Of a DNA stretch of 64,000 bases, positions 56,021 to 63,825 are shown piece by piece (the first letter of the stretch is position 1; every line of letters starts with the position of its first letter). The translations under genes and the position numbers were made by a program. This DNA comes from CAWBNS01 sp964445105 (lineage in GTDB: Bacteria > Chlamydiota > Chlamydiia > Chlamydiales > JAJFMA01), in contig CAYUJS010000002.1 in assembly GCA_964445105.1 (NCBI GenBank), positions 18,534 to 82,533 of the forward strand. The letters run 5' to 3'. The notes beneath the pieces were generated by a model. The model ran no database searches. It was given only the letters and a program-made list of their open reading frames with translations, and was not told where the DNA came from.

Positions 56021-56684
56021 GTGAAGAAAAGTTAATTTTTTTCCCTAGCACCTCTTCAAAGGCGTAAAAACCTTTTTTGTCGACCACCCACTCAGCCGCC
56101 CAAAGAGCTCCTTCAGCAAAAGTCTGACGGGAACGCACCGCGTGCGTCAGCGTAATCGTATCAGCTGACCCATCAAATCGCACCAGGTGCGTCCCCGGTA
56201 CCTCCCCACAGCGTTCACTTGAAAATTGTAATGGCTCGTGCAAAGGCAAGCCCAATTTCTCGGTCAAAATCTCTGCCAACTTCTTGGCCGAGCCAGAAGG
56301 TTTATCTATCTTTTGGCGATGATGAATTTCGTGCCCGGAAACATCGTAGCTTGAGAATTCACGCAACAACCGCCCCGCCGCCGCTATCAGCTGATAAAAT
56401 AGCTGCATCCCCAAACTAAAATTAGCTGCATAAACACAGCCAACCCCGCCGGCCTCGACTAGCTCTCTTACCGACGAACACTGTGCTTCCCAACCTGTCG
56501 TGCCGATCACCATCGGTTTACCAAGCTCCACCAACAAGCGTACGTTTTGCAGGACCGCATCGGGGCGCGTAAATTCCAAACAAACATCAGCTTCCTGAAG
56601 CGAGACGACCTCGTGTCCCCCCTCGATTGCCAAGCGCTCGATCGCACGTCCCATTTTTCCGTAACCAAGTAAACCGAACTTCAA
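56010..56684 (-). CDS. dapB: 4-hydroxy-tetrahydrodipicolinate reductase
   Basis: Second step specific to the diaminopimelate/lysine pathway, using NAD(P)H. 224 residues, shorter than the usual 240-270 because the N-terminal Rossmann part is trimmed. It has KFGLLGYGKMGRAIERLAI, VCLEFTRPDAVLQNV, VIGTTGW, the AANFSLGMQLFYQLI region, and HHRQKIDKPSGSAKKLAEIL, where the SGH-type HH-K-D-PSGTA motif reads HHRQKIDKPSGSA. Supplies meso-diaminopimelate for the peptidoglycan made by the mur cluster in this window. Confidence 0.93.
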   Translation of the reverse strand: MKFGLLGYGKMGRAIERLAIEGGHEVVSLQEADVCLEFTRPDAVLQNVRLLVELGKPMVIGTTGWEAQCSSVRELVEAGGVGCVYAANFSLGMQLFYQLIAAAGRLLREFSSYDVSGHEIHHRQKIDKPSGSAKKLAEILTEKLGLPLHEPLQFSSERCGEVPGTHLVRFDGSADTITLTHAVRSRQTFAEGALWAAEWVVDKKGFYAFEEVLGKKINFSSLIE

Positions 56685-56832
56685 TTCAACCCCTCCACAT
56701 TATAGGATAACCAAAGTATCAGGCTTTTTTATTGCGTACAATCTTCCTTATTCCCGCAAATTCATCACCTATGTTAGGCTACCGTGTACATCATTGCGCA
56801 AAACGCAAATTACTAATTAAACGGAGATTTTT

Positions 56833-58686
56833 ATGACAGGACCATTAGCGACAACAGCATCAGGTACTTTAACCAGCCACATGTTTTTTACCCCAAGGCC
56901 AGGTGCGAGTCTTTCTTGGTATGTGCTCAATCATTCAGACCATTTTCTGCTTTCCAGGTTAGCTGTTGTTCCAGTCTGTTTTACCTCCATTGTCGACCCA
57001 CTTGCTGATATCGTTTGTGGTTCTTTCAGCGTCGGAAACAATCTCCTACATGGCCGTGTGAAGGCAGCGGCTGAAGACGCTACCGGCACTTTTTGGCGCG
57101 TCCTGGCGAGATTGCCACTATGCTTCACCAATTTATCGACTTGCATCAACCCCGAATGGGCGCGCAGCGCCTTTCCAGAGGAGCTTAAATCGAGTCAACC
57201 TCGCCGCAATATCGTGGCACTCTCGTACGAAATTGAATCTCAGGCTATTCAAAAAAAATTGGAGGCCGAGCATAAGCAAAGAGATATTATCGATGCGATT
57301 AGCCCATTTTTGAGTGAAGCGCAAGTCAAAGAGCTCCTGAGTAGCGCTGGCATCGACCTACAGTACGAAAAAGCTGTTAACTTTTGCCTACAGCGCCTCC
57401 AAGAATTCTATGCTAAACCAAATGTCGAAGTAGCCGTCGAAGAAGAAATAAGGCGCGTCTTAGAGCAATTACTGCCAATGCTGTCTCAGAAGCAGCAAGA
57501 GCAGCTGCAGGAGCAAAGCTCCTCCTCTGCGAGCAAACTCGAGTCTGCCTTAGAACTGTTTAGTGAAAATATCAAATACTCAAATAGTAATTTACTAGAA
57601 TTTGAGGAAGCGATTTTATCCAATATTAAATTGGCTCTGAAAGTAGAAGAACGAGAGCTTGTTCGAGGCAGCGTAGACGAACGCGTCGCTGTGATTACTA
57701 GGTTACTGCCTCCCGAAACCCAAGAAAAAATCGCCAAAGAACTTAATGTTAGCGCAAAGCTCGCTCTCCTTGTCGGCCACTTTGCTGAAGCCGCAGCAAA
57801 GCGCCCCGACCAGGTGGAAGCCCAAGCAGCGCCAGCCTTGAAAGACGAAGCCGAAAGAGAGCAAATGCAGAAAGAGCTAGCCGACGCTAAGCAAGAAGAG
57901 ATAGAACTGAGAGCAGTATTAGAAGCGACTGTAAGAAAGGGCCACAGCCTGAAAGAAGAGCTGACAGCTGCACTGCGAGAGAGCAAACAGTCTCAGGAAG
58001 CACTAGTGGCCGCTAAGCAAGAAGAGATAGAACTGAGAGCAGTGTTAGAAGCGGCCGTAACAAAGGGCCACAGCCTGAAAGAAGAGCTGGCAGCTGCACT
58101 GCAAGAGAGCAAACAGTCTCGGGAAGCACTAGAGACTAGTTCTCAAAGAGAACAGCAAGCCCAAGAAAGAGTCTCACAATTGCAAGAGCAAATCCTGCAA
58201 TTACAACAGCAAATAGCTGAGCGTATTGACGCAAACAAACAAGAGCCCAGCCAACCATTCACACCATTATCGCCCGCGCAGCAGACAGCCGTTGAGCTGA
58301 GCACCTCTAGTTCTTCGTCATCAAGCGCTTCGCCAATCGATGGTCCCCGATCGCTAGACGCGTTGCGCGCGAAGCTGACCCGCTTCCAAGAATTGGTGCG
58401 CGGTTTGACCAAGCAATCAAATATGGGCAAAGTCACCTACAAGATCACCGCGGAAATTTACGAAGAAGTTAGCCAGAACGTCTCGGAATTAGCTTCCTTA
58501 GCGTCTAGTATTGCGGGCGAAGAACAGATCGTGCAACACAGGAAATCAATCGAGAGCGCCTGGGGGTTCGTAACGACCACAAAAGTAGGGAAAGATGGGG
58601 CGACCAGAAACATCCCACAAACGGTTCAAACTAAGCTCTCCACGGCTGTTAAAACTTTTTTGGATGGCTTGCCCAAGACAGAGTAA
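56833..58686 (+). CDS. Large coiled-coil protein with internal tandem repeat, effector candidate
   Basis: 617 residues, no enzymatic domain. The N-terminal 110 residues contain two hydrophobic stretches (HFLLSRLAVVPVCFTSIVDP, VLARLPLCFTNLSTC), a kind of N-terminus I recall from environmental chlamydial proteins of unknown function. From about 130 to 470 the sequence is largely helical, Glu/Lys/Gln-rich coiled coil. Two tandem 42-residue units (KQEEIELRAVLEA to SREALETS) are encoded by a 126-base DNA repeat. A Ser-rich linker (STSSSSSSSAS) separates a C-terminal helical domain. GGAG lies 6 bases before the ATG, and a strong terminator follows. Likely host-interacting, unproven. Confidence 0.78.
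   Translation: MTGPLATTASGTLTSHMFFTPRPGASLSWYVLNHSDHFLLSRLAVVPVCFTSIVDPLADIVCGSFSVGNNLLHGRVKAAAEDATGTFWRVLARLPLCFTNLSTCINPEWARSAFPEELKSSQPRRNIVALSYEIESQAIQKKLEAEHKQRDIIDAISPFLSEAQVKELLSSAGIDLQYEKAVNFCLQRLQEFYAKPNVEVAVEEEIRRVLEQLLPMLSQKQQEQLQEQSSSSASKLESALELFSENIKYSNSNLLEFEEAILSNIKLALKVEERELVRGSVDERVAVITRLLPPETQEKIAKELNVSAKLALLVGHFAEAAAKRPDQVEAQAAPALKDEAEREQMQKELADAKQEEIELRAVLEATVRKGHSLKEELTAALRESKQSQEALVAAKQEEIELRAVLEAAVTKGHSLKEELAAALQESKQSREALETSSQREQQAQERVSQLQEQILQLQQQIAERIDANKQEPSQPFTPLSPAQQTAVELSTSSSSSSSASPIDGPRSLDALRAKLTRFQELVRGLTKQSNMGKVTYKITAEIYEEVSQNVSELASLASSIAGEEQIVQHRKSIESAWGFVTTTKVGKDGATRNIPQTVQTKLSTAVKTFLDGLPKTE
57886..58137 (+). repeat. Tandem duplication, two 126-base units
   Basis: Units 57886-58011 and 58012-58137 both begin GCTAAGCAAGAAGAGATAGA and differ at only about 10 positions. 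126 bases equal 42 codons or six heptads, so the coiled-coil register is preserved. High nucleotide identity shows that the duplication is fairly recent. Confidence 0.92.
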
Positions 58687-58707
58687 TCGCTAACCAATCT
58701 TGACGTT

Positions 58708-58742
58708 AATGTGCGGACTTTAAAAACCCGCACATTTTTTCT
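58708..58742 (+). terminator. Rho-independent terminator
   Basis: AATGTGCGG at 58708-58716 pairs perfectly with CCGCACATT at 58728-58736, followed by TTTTCTTTT. It ends the coiled-coil gene transcript. Confidence 0.85.
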
Positions 58743-58771
58743 TTTCATTTAAAAACCTTACCTTGTATAAT
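58742..58771 (+). promoter_or_regulatory. Predicted promoter of the two-helix gene
   Basis: A perfect TATAAT at 58766-58771 with a weak TTTTCA 18 bases upstream. ATG 58808 lies 37 bases after the -10, preceded by AAGGTG. Confidence 0.45.
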
Positions 58772-58807
58772 GATTTTTATATCTACAAATCAACAAGGTG
58801 AAAACGC

Positions 58808-59503
58808 ATGCAAACAGTCCAGCAGAGAATAGCCCAATCGGCCGCTGTCAGCCACCTAAAAGCTTTTTTGCATATCCAAGTAGGCCCTCCAAGAGCATTC
58901 GTTGCGTTGCAAAAGTTCCAGGACAAGCTCTCTGGATCCGGCGAGTTTTCTGCGCAGCCGTTCACAGCACGTAAACGTACCGCCCGGTTATATTCGCTGA
59001 CATTCTATTGTCTCTCTGGCTTTTTGTTGCTACTTAGCTCGCTTGTTTTTTTGGGAGCCCCGAACTGGTTCTATGCGATGTATGTGGGCCACTCGTGGCT
59101 CATCAAGGCGCTAGTAGGAAGCTTTGGCGTAAGCTTAGCAGGAGCCTCGGCGGTAGTAGCTTTTCATCTTCGCCCGGAAAAGGAGGCGGCGGTTCTACTG
59201 GCCTCACGTGCAAGACGACGGTTAAGGCAGATATACCGGCTAAAGGCCACAGCTTTACCAAAATTGCCGGCAGCCCACCCTAACGGCAAGGACGAACGCA
59301 TGAACCATCTCAAAGCCGCTTATGAAGACGCGAAAGCCCAGATTTTTGACATCACGGACGAAAACAACCTCTTGCTGGGACAGATCTCCAGGACACCTCA
59401 TCTAGATCCTCCTGATAAGGAAAAACTATTTAACCAAGCGCTGAACGAGCTTGGTCGCCGACTGCAAGAGCTCGTGATCACCTTTCGAGATAATCACAAG
59501 TAA
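58808..59503 (+). CDS. Two-helix membrane protein, Inc candidate
   Basis: 231 residues. A soluble, basic N-terminal segment of about 60 residues is followed by two closely spaced hydrophobic helices (LYSLTFYCLSGFLLLLSSLV near 61-85 and LVGSFGVSLAGASAVVAFHL near 99-118). A helical, charged C-terminal domain of about 110 residues (LKAAYEDAKAQIFDITDENN, LNELGRRLQELVITF) follows. This bilobed hydrophobic domain plus helical tail is the layout of IncA-type inclusion-membrane proteins. No family is recognised by sequence. It has its own promoter-like TATAAT and is not part of the neighbouring minus-strand operon. Confidence 0.72.
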   Translation: MQTVQQRIAQSAAVSHLKAFLHIQVGPPRAFVALQKFQDKLSGSGEFSAQPFTARKRTARLYSLTFYCLSGFLLLLSSLVFLGAPNWFYAMYVGHSWLIKALVGSFGVSLAGASAVVAFHLRPEKEAAVLLASRARRRLRQIYRLKATALPKLPAAHPNGKDERMNHLKAAYEDAKAQIFDITDENNLLLGQISRTPHLDPPDKEKLFNQALNELGRRLQELVITFRDNHK

Positions 59504-59524
59504 GGATAATATGGTCAGCTATAC

Positions 59525-59752
59525 CTACTCTTGTACGCCCCTGAGAGCCACCTGAGCCGCTAACATACCGGCCAACACACCCTCTTCGTAGCGAAAGAAC
59601 GGATTACTTTCGAGCTCGACAAAATCATTCGGTTGGAGAAGATCGTCTGGGGTAAGATTAGGCACAAACTGCCTTCCCAGTACGAACAGCCGCTGTCGCT
59701 GATAGTCCAATAGATCGCTCATTATTTTTTCGGCATCAAGCCGCCCAATCAC
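59525..59752 (-). CDS. Small conserved-looking protein coupled to tadA
   Basis: 75 residues starting at GTG 59752 (MIGRLDAEKIMSDLLDYQRQ), acidic and helical, without membrane segment. The start overlaps the tadA stop by 4 bases (GTGA), so it is translated from the tadA message. No family is recognised. Coupling and a length free of stops in a codon style like its neighbours support a real gene. It is the last gene of a three-gene minus-strand unit. Confidence 0.7.
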   Translation of the reverse strand: MIGRLDAEKIMSDLLDYQRQRLFVLGRQFVPNLTPDDLLQPNDFVELESNPFFRYEEGVLAGMLAAQVALRGVQE

Positions 59753-60255
59753 TCTACGCTCCTGCGTTCACGGTTCTCAACTCTTCGTTGCTCGAAAAAT
59801 TGTTTGAGGAGCAAAGCAGCCGAATCTGCCAAGACTCCCTTCTCCACCTCTATAGTGTGGGTGGGGTGTTTTTTTGCCAGAAGATCGACCCAGCTACCAT
59901 TTGCCCCGTGCCGGATATCTGGTGCACCCCAGACAAGCCGCTTGATGCGCGCAAGCAACATAGCCCCTGCACACATACTACAGGGCTCTATGGTACAGTA
60001 CAACGTTGCCTTGCTTAGGCGCCATTCGTCAGCCGCGCCAGCCCCTGCGGAAAGACAGAGCATCTCCGCATGCGCGGTGGCGTCTTTCAGCATCTCCACC
60101 TGGTTATAGCCTCTCGCGATCACGCGCCCATCGCGCACCAAAACCGCGCCCACAGGTACCTCACGTGCTTGATAAGCCTTCCAGGCTTGTCTGAGCGCTT
60201 CTAACATGAAGCGCTCATCGTCAGATGAGGGATGATGCGAAAAGGGGAACGTCAT
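59749..60255 (-). CDS. tadA: tRNA-specific adenosine deaminase
   Basis: Zinc enzyme converting A34 to inosine in tRNA-Arg(ACG). 168 residues. HAEMLCLSAG provides the zinc His and proton-shuttle Glu, and EPCSMCAGAMLLARIKRLVW the two zinc cysteines. The N-terminal DERFMLEALRQAWKAYQARE and VPVGAVLVRDGRVIARGYNQ are typical of TadA. In Chlamydia the orthologue also lies beside rpsO and pnp. It overlaps the upstream gene (ATGA) and the downstream one (GTGA). Confidence 0.94.
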   Translation of the reverse strand: MTFPFSHHPSSDDERFMLEALRQAWKAYQAREVPVGAVLVRDGRVIARGYNQVEMLKDATAHAEMLCLSAGAGAADEWRLSKATLYCTIEPCSMCAGAMLLARIKRLVWGAPDIRHGANGSWVDLLAKKHPTHTIEVEKGVLADSAALLLKQFFEQRRVENRERRSVE

Positions 60256-60926
60256 GCATGGCCAGCGAGCTTGCGCTGGAGCCGGGCCACTTCGCGCTTC
60301 AGCATCTCAGTATCTTGTAAATACTTGCGCTCAAGCCCCGCAATGCGTTTTTCATACTTATCCTTACTTCTCGCCAGCTCTAGCTCCAGCGTGCGCATAG
60401 TGGTCTCTTCCTTTTTCACCCCGGCCTGCTGTTGCTCTTTCGCAGCGCGCTCGGCTGTCTCGCTTTCAGCCAGCTTCGCCAGCTGCTGCAGCGTCACAGA
60501 ATCAAATACTACCGAGTTCAAAATCGTAAACAAGTATGTGAGAGTCGCGCCAAATTCTGCCACAGAAAGCTCCATAAGCGCCCTGCCCTGCTCCGGCTGC
60601 AGTTCCTCTAACTCAGTAAAGTTTGGATCTATTGTCTGCAACTGATTTTCAAAAAAATCATACATATCTGAGTGACGCAATAGCCAACGCGCGGTAATAA
60701 GCTGCCCTACCGCCTCGTCGCCTGCTTGTAAAGCTGCTGCGTAGCCGCGCGACATCGACTCTGTGCCCATCTTATTCAAAATTTTCACATCGAAATATTG
60801 CTGAATGAAGCCCGGATTGCGGCGCAGATGATCATTCTTCAAATCCTTCTTGATCGACTCTATGATCGCCGGTAACCAACTTTGCAGCATGGTAAATTTT
60901 TGTACATAGGTAGCATTTTTCAACAT
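60252..60926 (-). CDS. Hypothetical protein with C-terminal coiled coil, first gene of tadA unit
   Basis: 224 residues, soluble. The N-terminal about 150 residues are a helical domain with no recognised family (LQSWLPAIIESIKKDLKNDH, RNPGFIQQYFDVKILNKMGT). The C-terminal 75 residues (ESETAERAAKEQQQAGVKKE, LERKYLQDTEMLKREVARLQ) form a strong coiled coil. It overlaps tadA by 4 bases. Chlamydia also has uncharacterised genes next to its tadA, and this may be their counterpart; I cannot verify that. Possible type III-secreted or chaperone-like protein. Confidence 0.76.
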   Translation of the reverse strand: MLKNATYVQKFTMLQSWLPAIIESIKKDLKNDHLRRNPGFIQQYFDVKILNKMGTESMSRGYAAALQAGDEAVGQLITARWLLRHSDMYDFFENQLQTIDPNFTELEELQPEQGRALMELSVAEFGATLTYLFTILNSVVFDSVTLQQLAKLAESETAERAAKEQQQAGVKKEETTMRTLELELARSKDKYEKRIAGLERKYLQDTEMLKREVARLQRKLAGHA

Positions 60927-61028
60927 AATGCAAACATCCTTTCGTTAGCATAAAGACGGATATGAGCCTACATGAATAGTCGTTTTATGGACACCAGATC
61001 CTAACGTTCGAGCTGCTGCGCAGTCCTC

Positions 61029-61165
61029 AATGGCTCCCGCTAGAAAAAAGAAACCGAAGCCTCGTTTTGTTCCTCAGCCGTATTCAAGAGCGCGAATTCG
61101 TCGCAGGCTAAGCCCGCTGTCAGACCTTGCTGGGCCGGTTTCTTTTTATGGCTCCAGCAACTGCT
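61029..61165. repeat. Dispersed inverted-end repeat, copy E
   Basis: Occupies the 315-base gap between the divergent tadA unit and rpsO, which holds no other feature I can see. Left end ATGGCTCCCGCTAGAAAAAA, right end CGGTTTCTTTTTATGGCTCC. The interior CCTCGTTTTGTTCCTCAGCC and CTGTCAGACCTTGCTGGGCC matches copy A in the same orientation. Confidence 0.8.
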
Positions 61166-61241
61166 CGGCCCGAATCGTGCTTGTTTTTTATTCTTCATGC
61201 TAGTATGCTATTGTGAGATATGAGAAAACTGGGGGCTTTGA

Positions 61242-61511
61242 ATGACACTAGATAAAGGCACGAAAGAAGAAATCACTAAAAAGTTTCAGCTTCATGAGAA
61301 GGACACCGGCTCAGCAGACGTACAGATCGCTATTTTAACAGAGCGCATCACCGAGCTGACCGACCATCTGAAACGTTCGCCAAAAGACCATGCGTCTAGG
61401 CTCGCCTTGTTAAAACTGGTGGGACAGCGCCGTCGCCTTCTTGACTACCTCAATTCTACAGACACTAAGCGCTACCAAGCGTTAATTAAGAAGCTAAACC
61501 TAAGAAGATAA
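61242..61511 (+). CDS. rpsO: 30S ribosomal protein S15
   Basis: Primary binding protein of the 16S rRNA central domain; also forms the B4 bridge. 89 residues, the standard length, with [40 protein letters not shown] and [20 protein letters not shown], all typical of S15. It is followed by two hairpins and then pnp, the order found in most bacteria. Confidence 0.97.
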   Translation: MTLDKGTKEEITKKFQLHEKDTGSADVQIAILTERITELTDHLKRSPKDHASRLALLKLVGQRRRLLDYLNSTDTKRYQALIKKLNLRR

Positions 61512-61517
61512 TTTCTC

Positions 61518-61544
61518 GCTGGTCGCTGTTCTACGGCGATCAGC
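61518..61544 (+). terminator. Hairpin after rpsO, possible partial terminator
   Basis: GCTGGTCGC at 61518-61526 pairs with GCGATCAGC at 61536-61544 (one G-U pair), followed by ACTTGTTTTG. The T-tract is interrupted, so readthrough into pnp is expected. Confidence 0.5.
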
Positions 61545-61580
61545 ACTTGTTTTGTGGAGCTTGAGGACTCACTAGAGCTC

Positions 61581-61616
61581 AGAAAAACCTCTTCAATTGC
61601 TTGAAGGAGCTTTTCT
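61581..61616 (+). promoter_or_regulatory. Long stem-loop in the rpsO-pnp intergenic region
   Basis: AGAAAAACCTCTTCAA pairs with TTGAAGGAGCTTTTCT around a TTGC loop, with two mismatches and one wobble. There is no T-tract after it, so it is unlikely to be a terminator. It corresponds in position to the RNase III-cleaved stem that lets PNPase repress its own message in enterobacteria; that function here is inferred. Confidence 0.5.
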
Positions 61617-61682
61617 GGATTCTATTATCGTTCTCCTCCGCACAGCATATCACAGCAATGCTAACGATTCAGGAGTGAATTC

Positions 61683-63767
61683 ATGCAACATCATACAAAA
61701 ACAGTTACAGTAGGCAGACAAACCCTCATTTTTGAAACAGGCAAGATCGCAAGGCAGGCAAACGGGGCCGTCCTCTTGAAATCTGGCGACACTGTCATCT
61801 TTTGCTCGGCTTGCGCCACACCAGAGCCTCTTCCCAATTGCGACTTTGTGCCGCTCAGAGTAGACTACCAAGAAAAATTCAGTTCAGCCGGCAAAACAGT
61901 CGGTGGGTTCTTTAAGCGTGAGGGGCGCCCTACAGAGCGCGAAACGCTCATCTCCCGCCTAATTGACAGGCCTATCCGCCCAATGCTCGAAGAGGGCTAC
62001 CACCACGATACGCAAGTGCTCTGCTACGTGTGGTCCTATGACGGCGTAGACTCTCCCGATCCTTTAGCGATTTGCGCCGCCTCTGCAGCCTTAACCATCT
62101 CAGACATTCCACTCGTCAAGCCTTTGGGCGCTGTACGCGTCGGATTTATTGATGGCCAATTCGTGGTTAATCCTCAAATCAAGCAGATGGAGCAATCAAA
62201 GCTCGACCTGATGATTGCAGGTACGGAAGACGCTGTTCTGATGATCGAAGGCCATTGCGACTTTCTTACCGAAGAACAAGTGATCCAAGCCATCGCCGTG
62301 GGTCATGAAGGAATCCGCCTGATCACCACCGCTTTGAGTGAGTGGCAGAAAGAGGTAGGTAAAGAAAAGAACCGCTCTACGATCGTAAAGATTCCCGCCG
62401 ACGTACGCAAAGCAGTGGCCGCTATTGCTGATAAGCCATTGACCGAAGCTCTGCGCTACACAGAGAAGAAAAAACGCGAAGAAGCTCAAAGCGCTGTCAA
62501 AAAGAGCGTAAAACAACAACTCCTGCCAGAAGGGCAAGCTCCGCTGTTCCCCGCTCAATATGTAGAACGAGCCTACAAAGACCTTTCCTCTCACCTCATG
62601 CGTCAAATGGTCCTCAATGAGGGCAAGCGCTGCGACGGACGTGGAACAAAAGAGATCCGAGCAATCGACATTGAGCCAACTCTGTTGCCTCGAGCACACG
62701 GTAGTGTGCTATTCACTCGTGGAGAAACGCAAACGGTCGCTGTTTGCACACTCGGCGGCGAAAACATGGCCCAGAGATTCGAAACGCTTGAATCTGAAGG
62801 CAGCCACCGCTTTTACCTGCAGTACACCTTCCCTCCTTTCTCAGTAGGCGAGGTGGGCCGCGTAGGAGCTCCTGGCAGACGCGAGATGGGGCATGGCAAA
62901 CTTGCTGAGCGCGCCATTTTGGCCGCTTTGCCGCCTAAAGATAAGTTCCCTTACACAATCCGCGTGGAGAGCAACATCACAGAATCTAACGGTTCTTCTT
63001 CAATGGCTTCCGTCTGTGGCGGTTGCCTGGCGATGATGGATGCAGGCGTACCTATCGAGAGACCTGTTTCAGGAATTGCGATGGGTCTAGTGCTAGAAAA
63101 AGATCGCTACGTCATTCTATCAGATATTTTGGGCGTGGAAGACGCCTTGGGCGATATGGACTTTAAAGTAGCCGGCGATAAAGAGGGCATCACCTCTTTT
63201 CAGATGGATATCAAAGTAGAAGGCATCACACAAGAGATTATCGCTGCTGCCCTCCAACAAGCCAAAGAGGGACGTATCCATATTCTCAATAAAATGCTGG
63301 AAGCAGTGCCTAAAGCCAGGGCCCTATCAGCCCACGCACCGCGCATGGAGCTCATCCGCGTTAAGCCTAGTAAGATTGCGACCATCATCGGCCCAGGCGG
63401 CAAACAAATTCGCGCCATCATTGAGCAAACAGGGGTGCAAATCGATATCAACGACGACGGGGTCATCAGCCTATCTGCGCCTTCCGAAGAGGCAATCAAT
63501 AACGCTAAGGCCATTATTTTGGGGCTTACCGCCGAGATTGCCGTAGGAACGACCTACACCGGTAAAATTACCTCTATCGTGCCTTTCGGCCTATTTGTAG
63601 AGGTGCTTCCCGGCAAAGAAGGCCTCTGCCATATCTCAGAATACTCCAACGAACGCATTAAAGACCTAAACGAAGTCGTCAAGCAGGGCGACGTAATCAC
63701 CGTGAAGGTACTGGACATCAACGAGCGTGGACAGATGAAACTCAGTCGCAAGGCATTGCTAGCATAA
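61683..63767 (+). CDS. pnp: Polyribonucleotide nucleotidyltransferase
   Basis: Phosphorolytic 3'-5' exoribonuclease of the RNA degradosome. 694 residues, standard length. Two RNase PH-like domains (first with FFKREGRPTERETLISRLID and RPIRP; second with KRCDGRGTKEIRAIDIEPTL, FTRGETQT, REMGHGKLAERAI and the catalytic-region GSSSMASVCGG, ILGVEDALGDMDFKVAG) are followed by a KH domain (KIATIIGPGGKQIRAIIEQT) and an S1 domain (GTTYTGKITSIVPFGLFVEV). Starts 171 bases after rpsO, and a strong terminator follows. Confidence 0.97.
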   Translation: MQHHTKTVTVGRQTLIFETGKIARQANGAVLLKSGDTVIFCSACATPEPLPNCDFVPLRVDYQEKFSSAGKTVGGFFKREGRPTERETLISRLIDRPIRPMLEEGYHHDTQVLCYVWSYDGVDSPDPLAICAASAALTISDIPLVKPLGAVRVGFIDGQFVVNPQIKQMEQSKLDLMIAGTEDAVLMIEGHCDFLTEEQVIQAIAVGHEGIRLITTALSEWQKEVGKEKNRSTIVKIPADVRKAVAAIADKPLTEALRYTEKKKREEAQSAVKKSVKQQLLPEGQAPLFPAQYVERAYKDLSSHLMRQMVLNEGKRCDGRGTKEIRAIDIEPTLLPRAHGSVLFTRGETQTVAVCTLGGENMAQRFETLESEGSHRFYLQYTFPPFSVGEVGRVGAPGRREMGHGKLAERAILAALPPKDKFPYTIRVESNITESNGSSSMASVCGGCLAMMDAGVPIERPVSGIAMGLVLEKDRYVILSDILGVEDALGDMDFKVAGDKEGITSFQMDIKVEGITQEIIAAALQQAKEGRIHILNKMLEAVPKARALSAHAPRMELIRVKPSKIATIIGPGGKQIRAIIEQTGVQIDINDDGVISLSAPSEEAINNAKAIILGLTAEIAVGTTYTGKITSIVPFGLFVEVLPGKEGLCHISEYSNERIKDLNEVVKQGDVITVKVLDINERGQMKLSRKALLA

Positions 63768-63793
63768 CTAAAAACGCCAACTAGTCACATTTT

Positions 63794-63825
63794 GCCCAGG
63801 GCGCAACGCCCTGGGCTATTTTCTT
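63794..63825 (+). terminator. Rho-independent terminator after pnp
   Basis: GCCCAGGGCG at 63794-63803 pairs perfectly with CGCCCTGGGC at 63807-63816 around a 3-base loop, followed by TATTTTCTT. Very stable and well placed. Confidence 0.88.

Noticed and set aside
57886..58137. CRISPR-like array
   Set aside because: Only two contiguous units with no spacers, inside a coding frame; a tandem coiled-coil duplication explains it.
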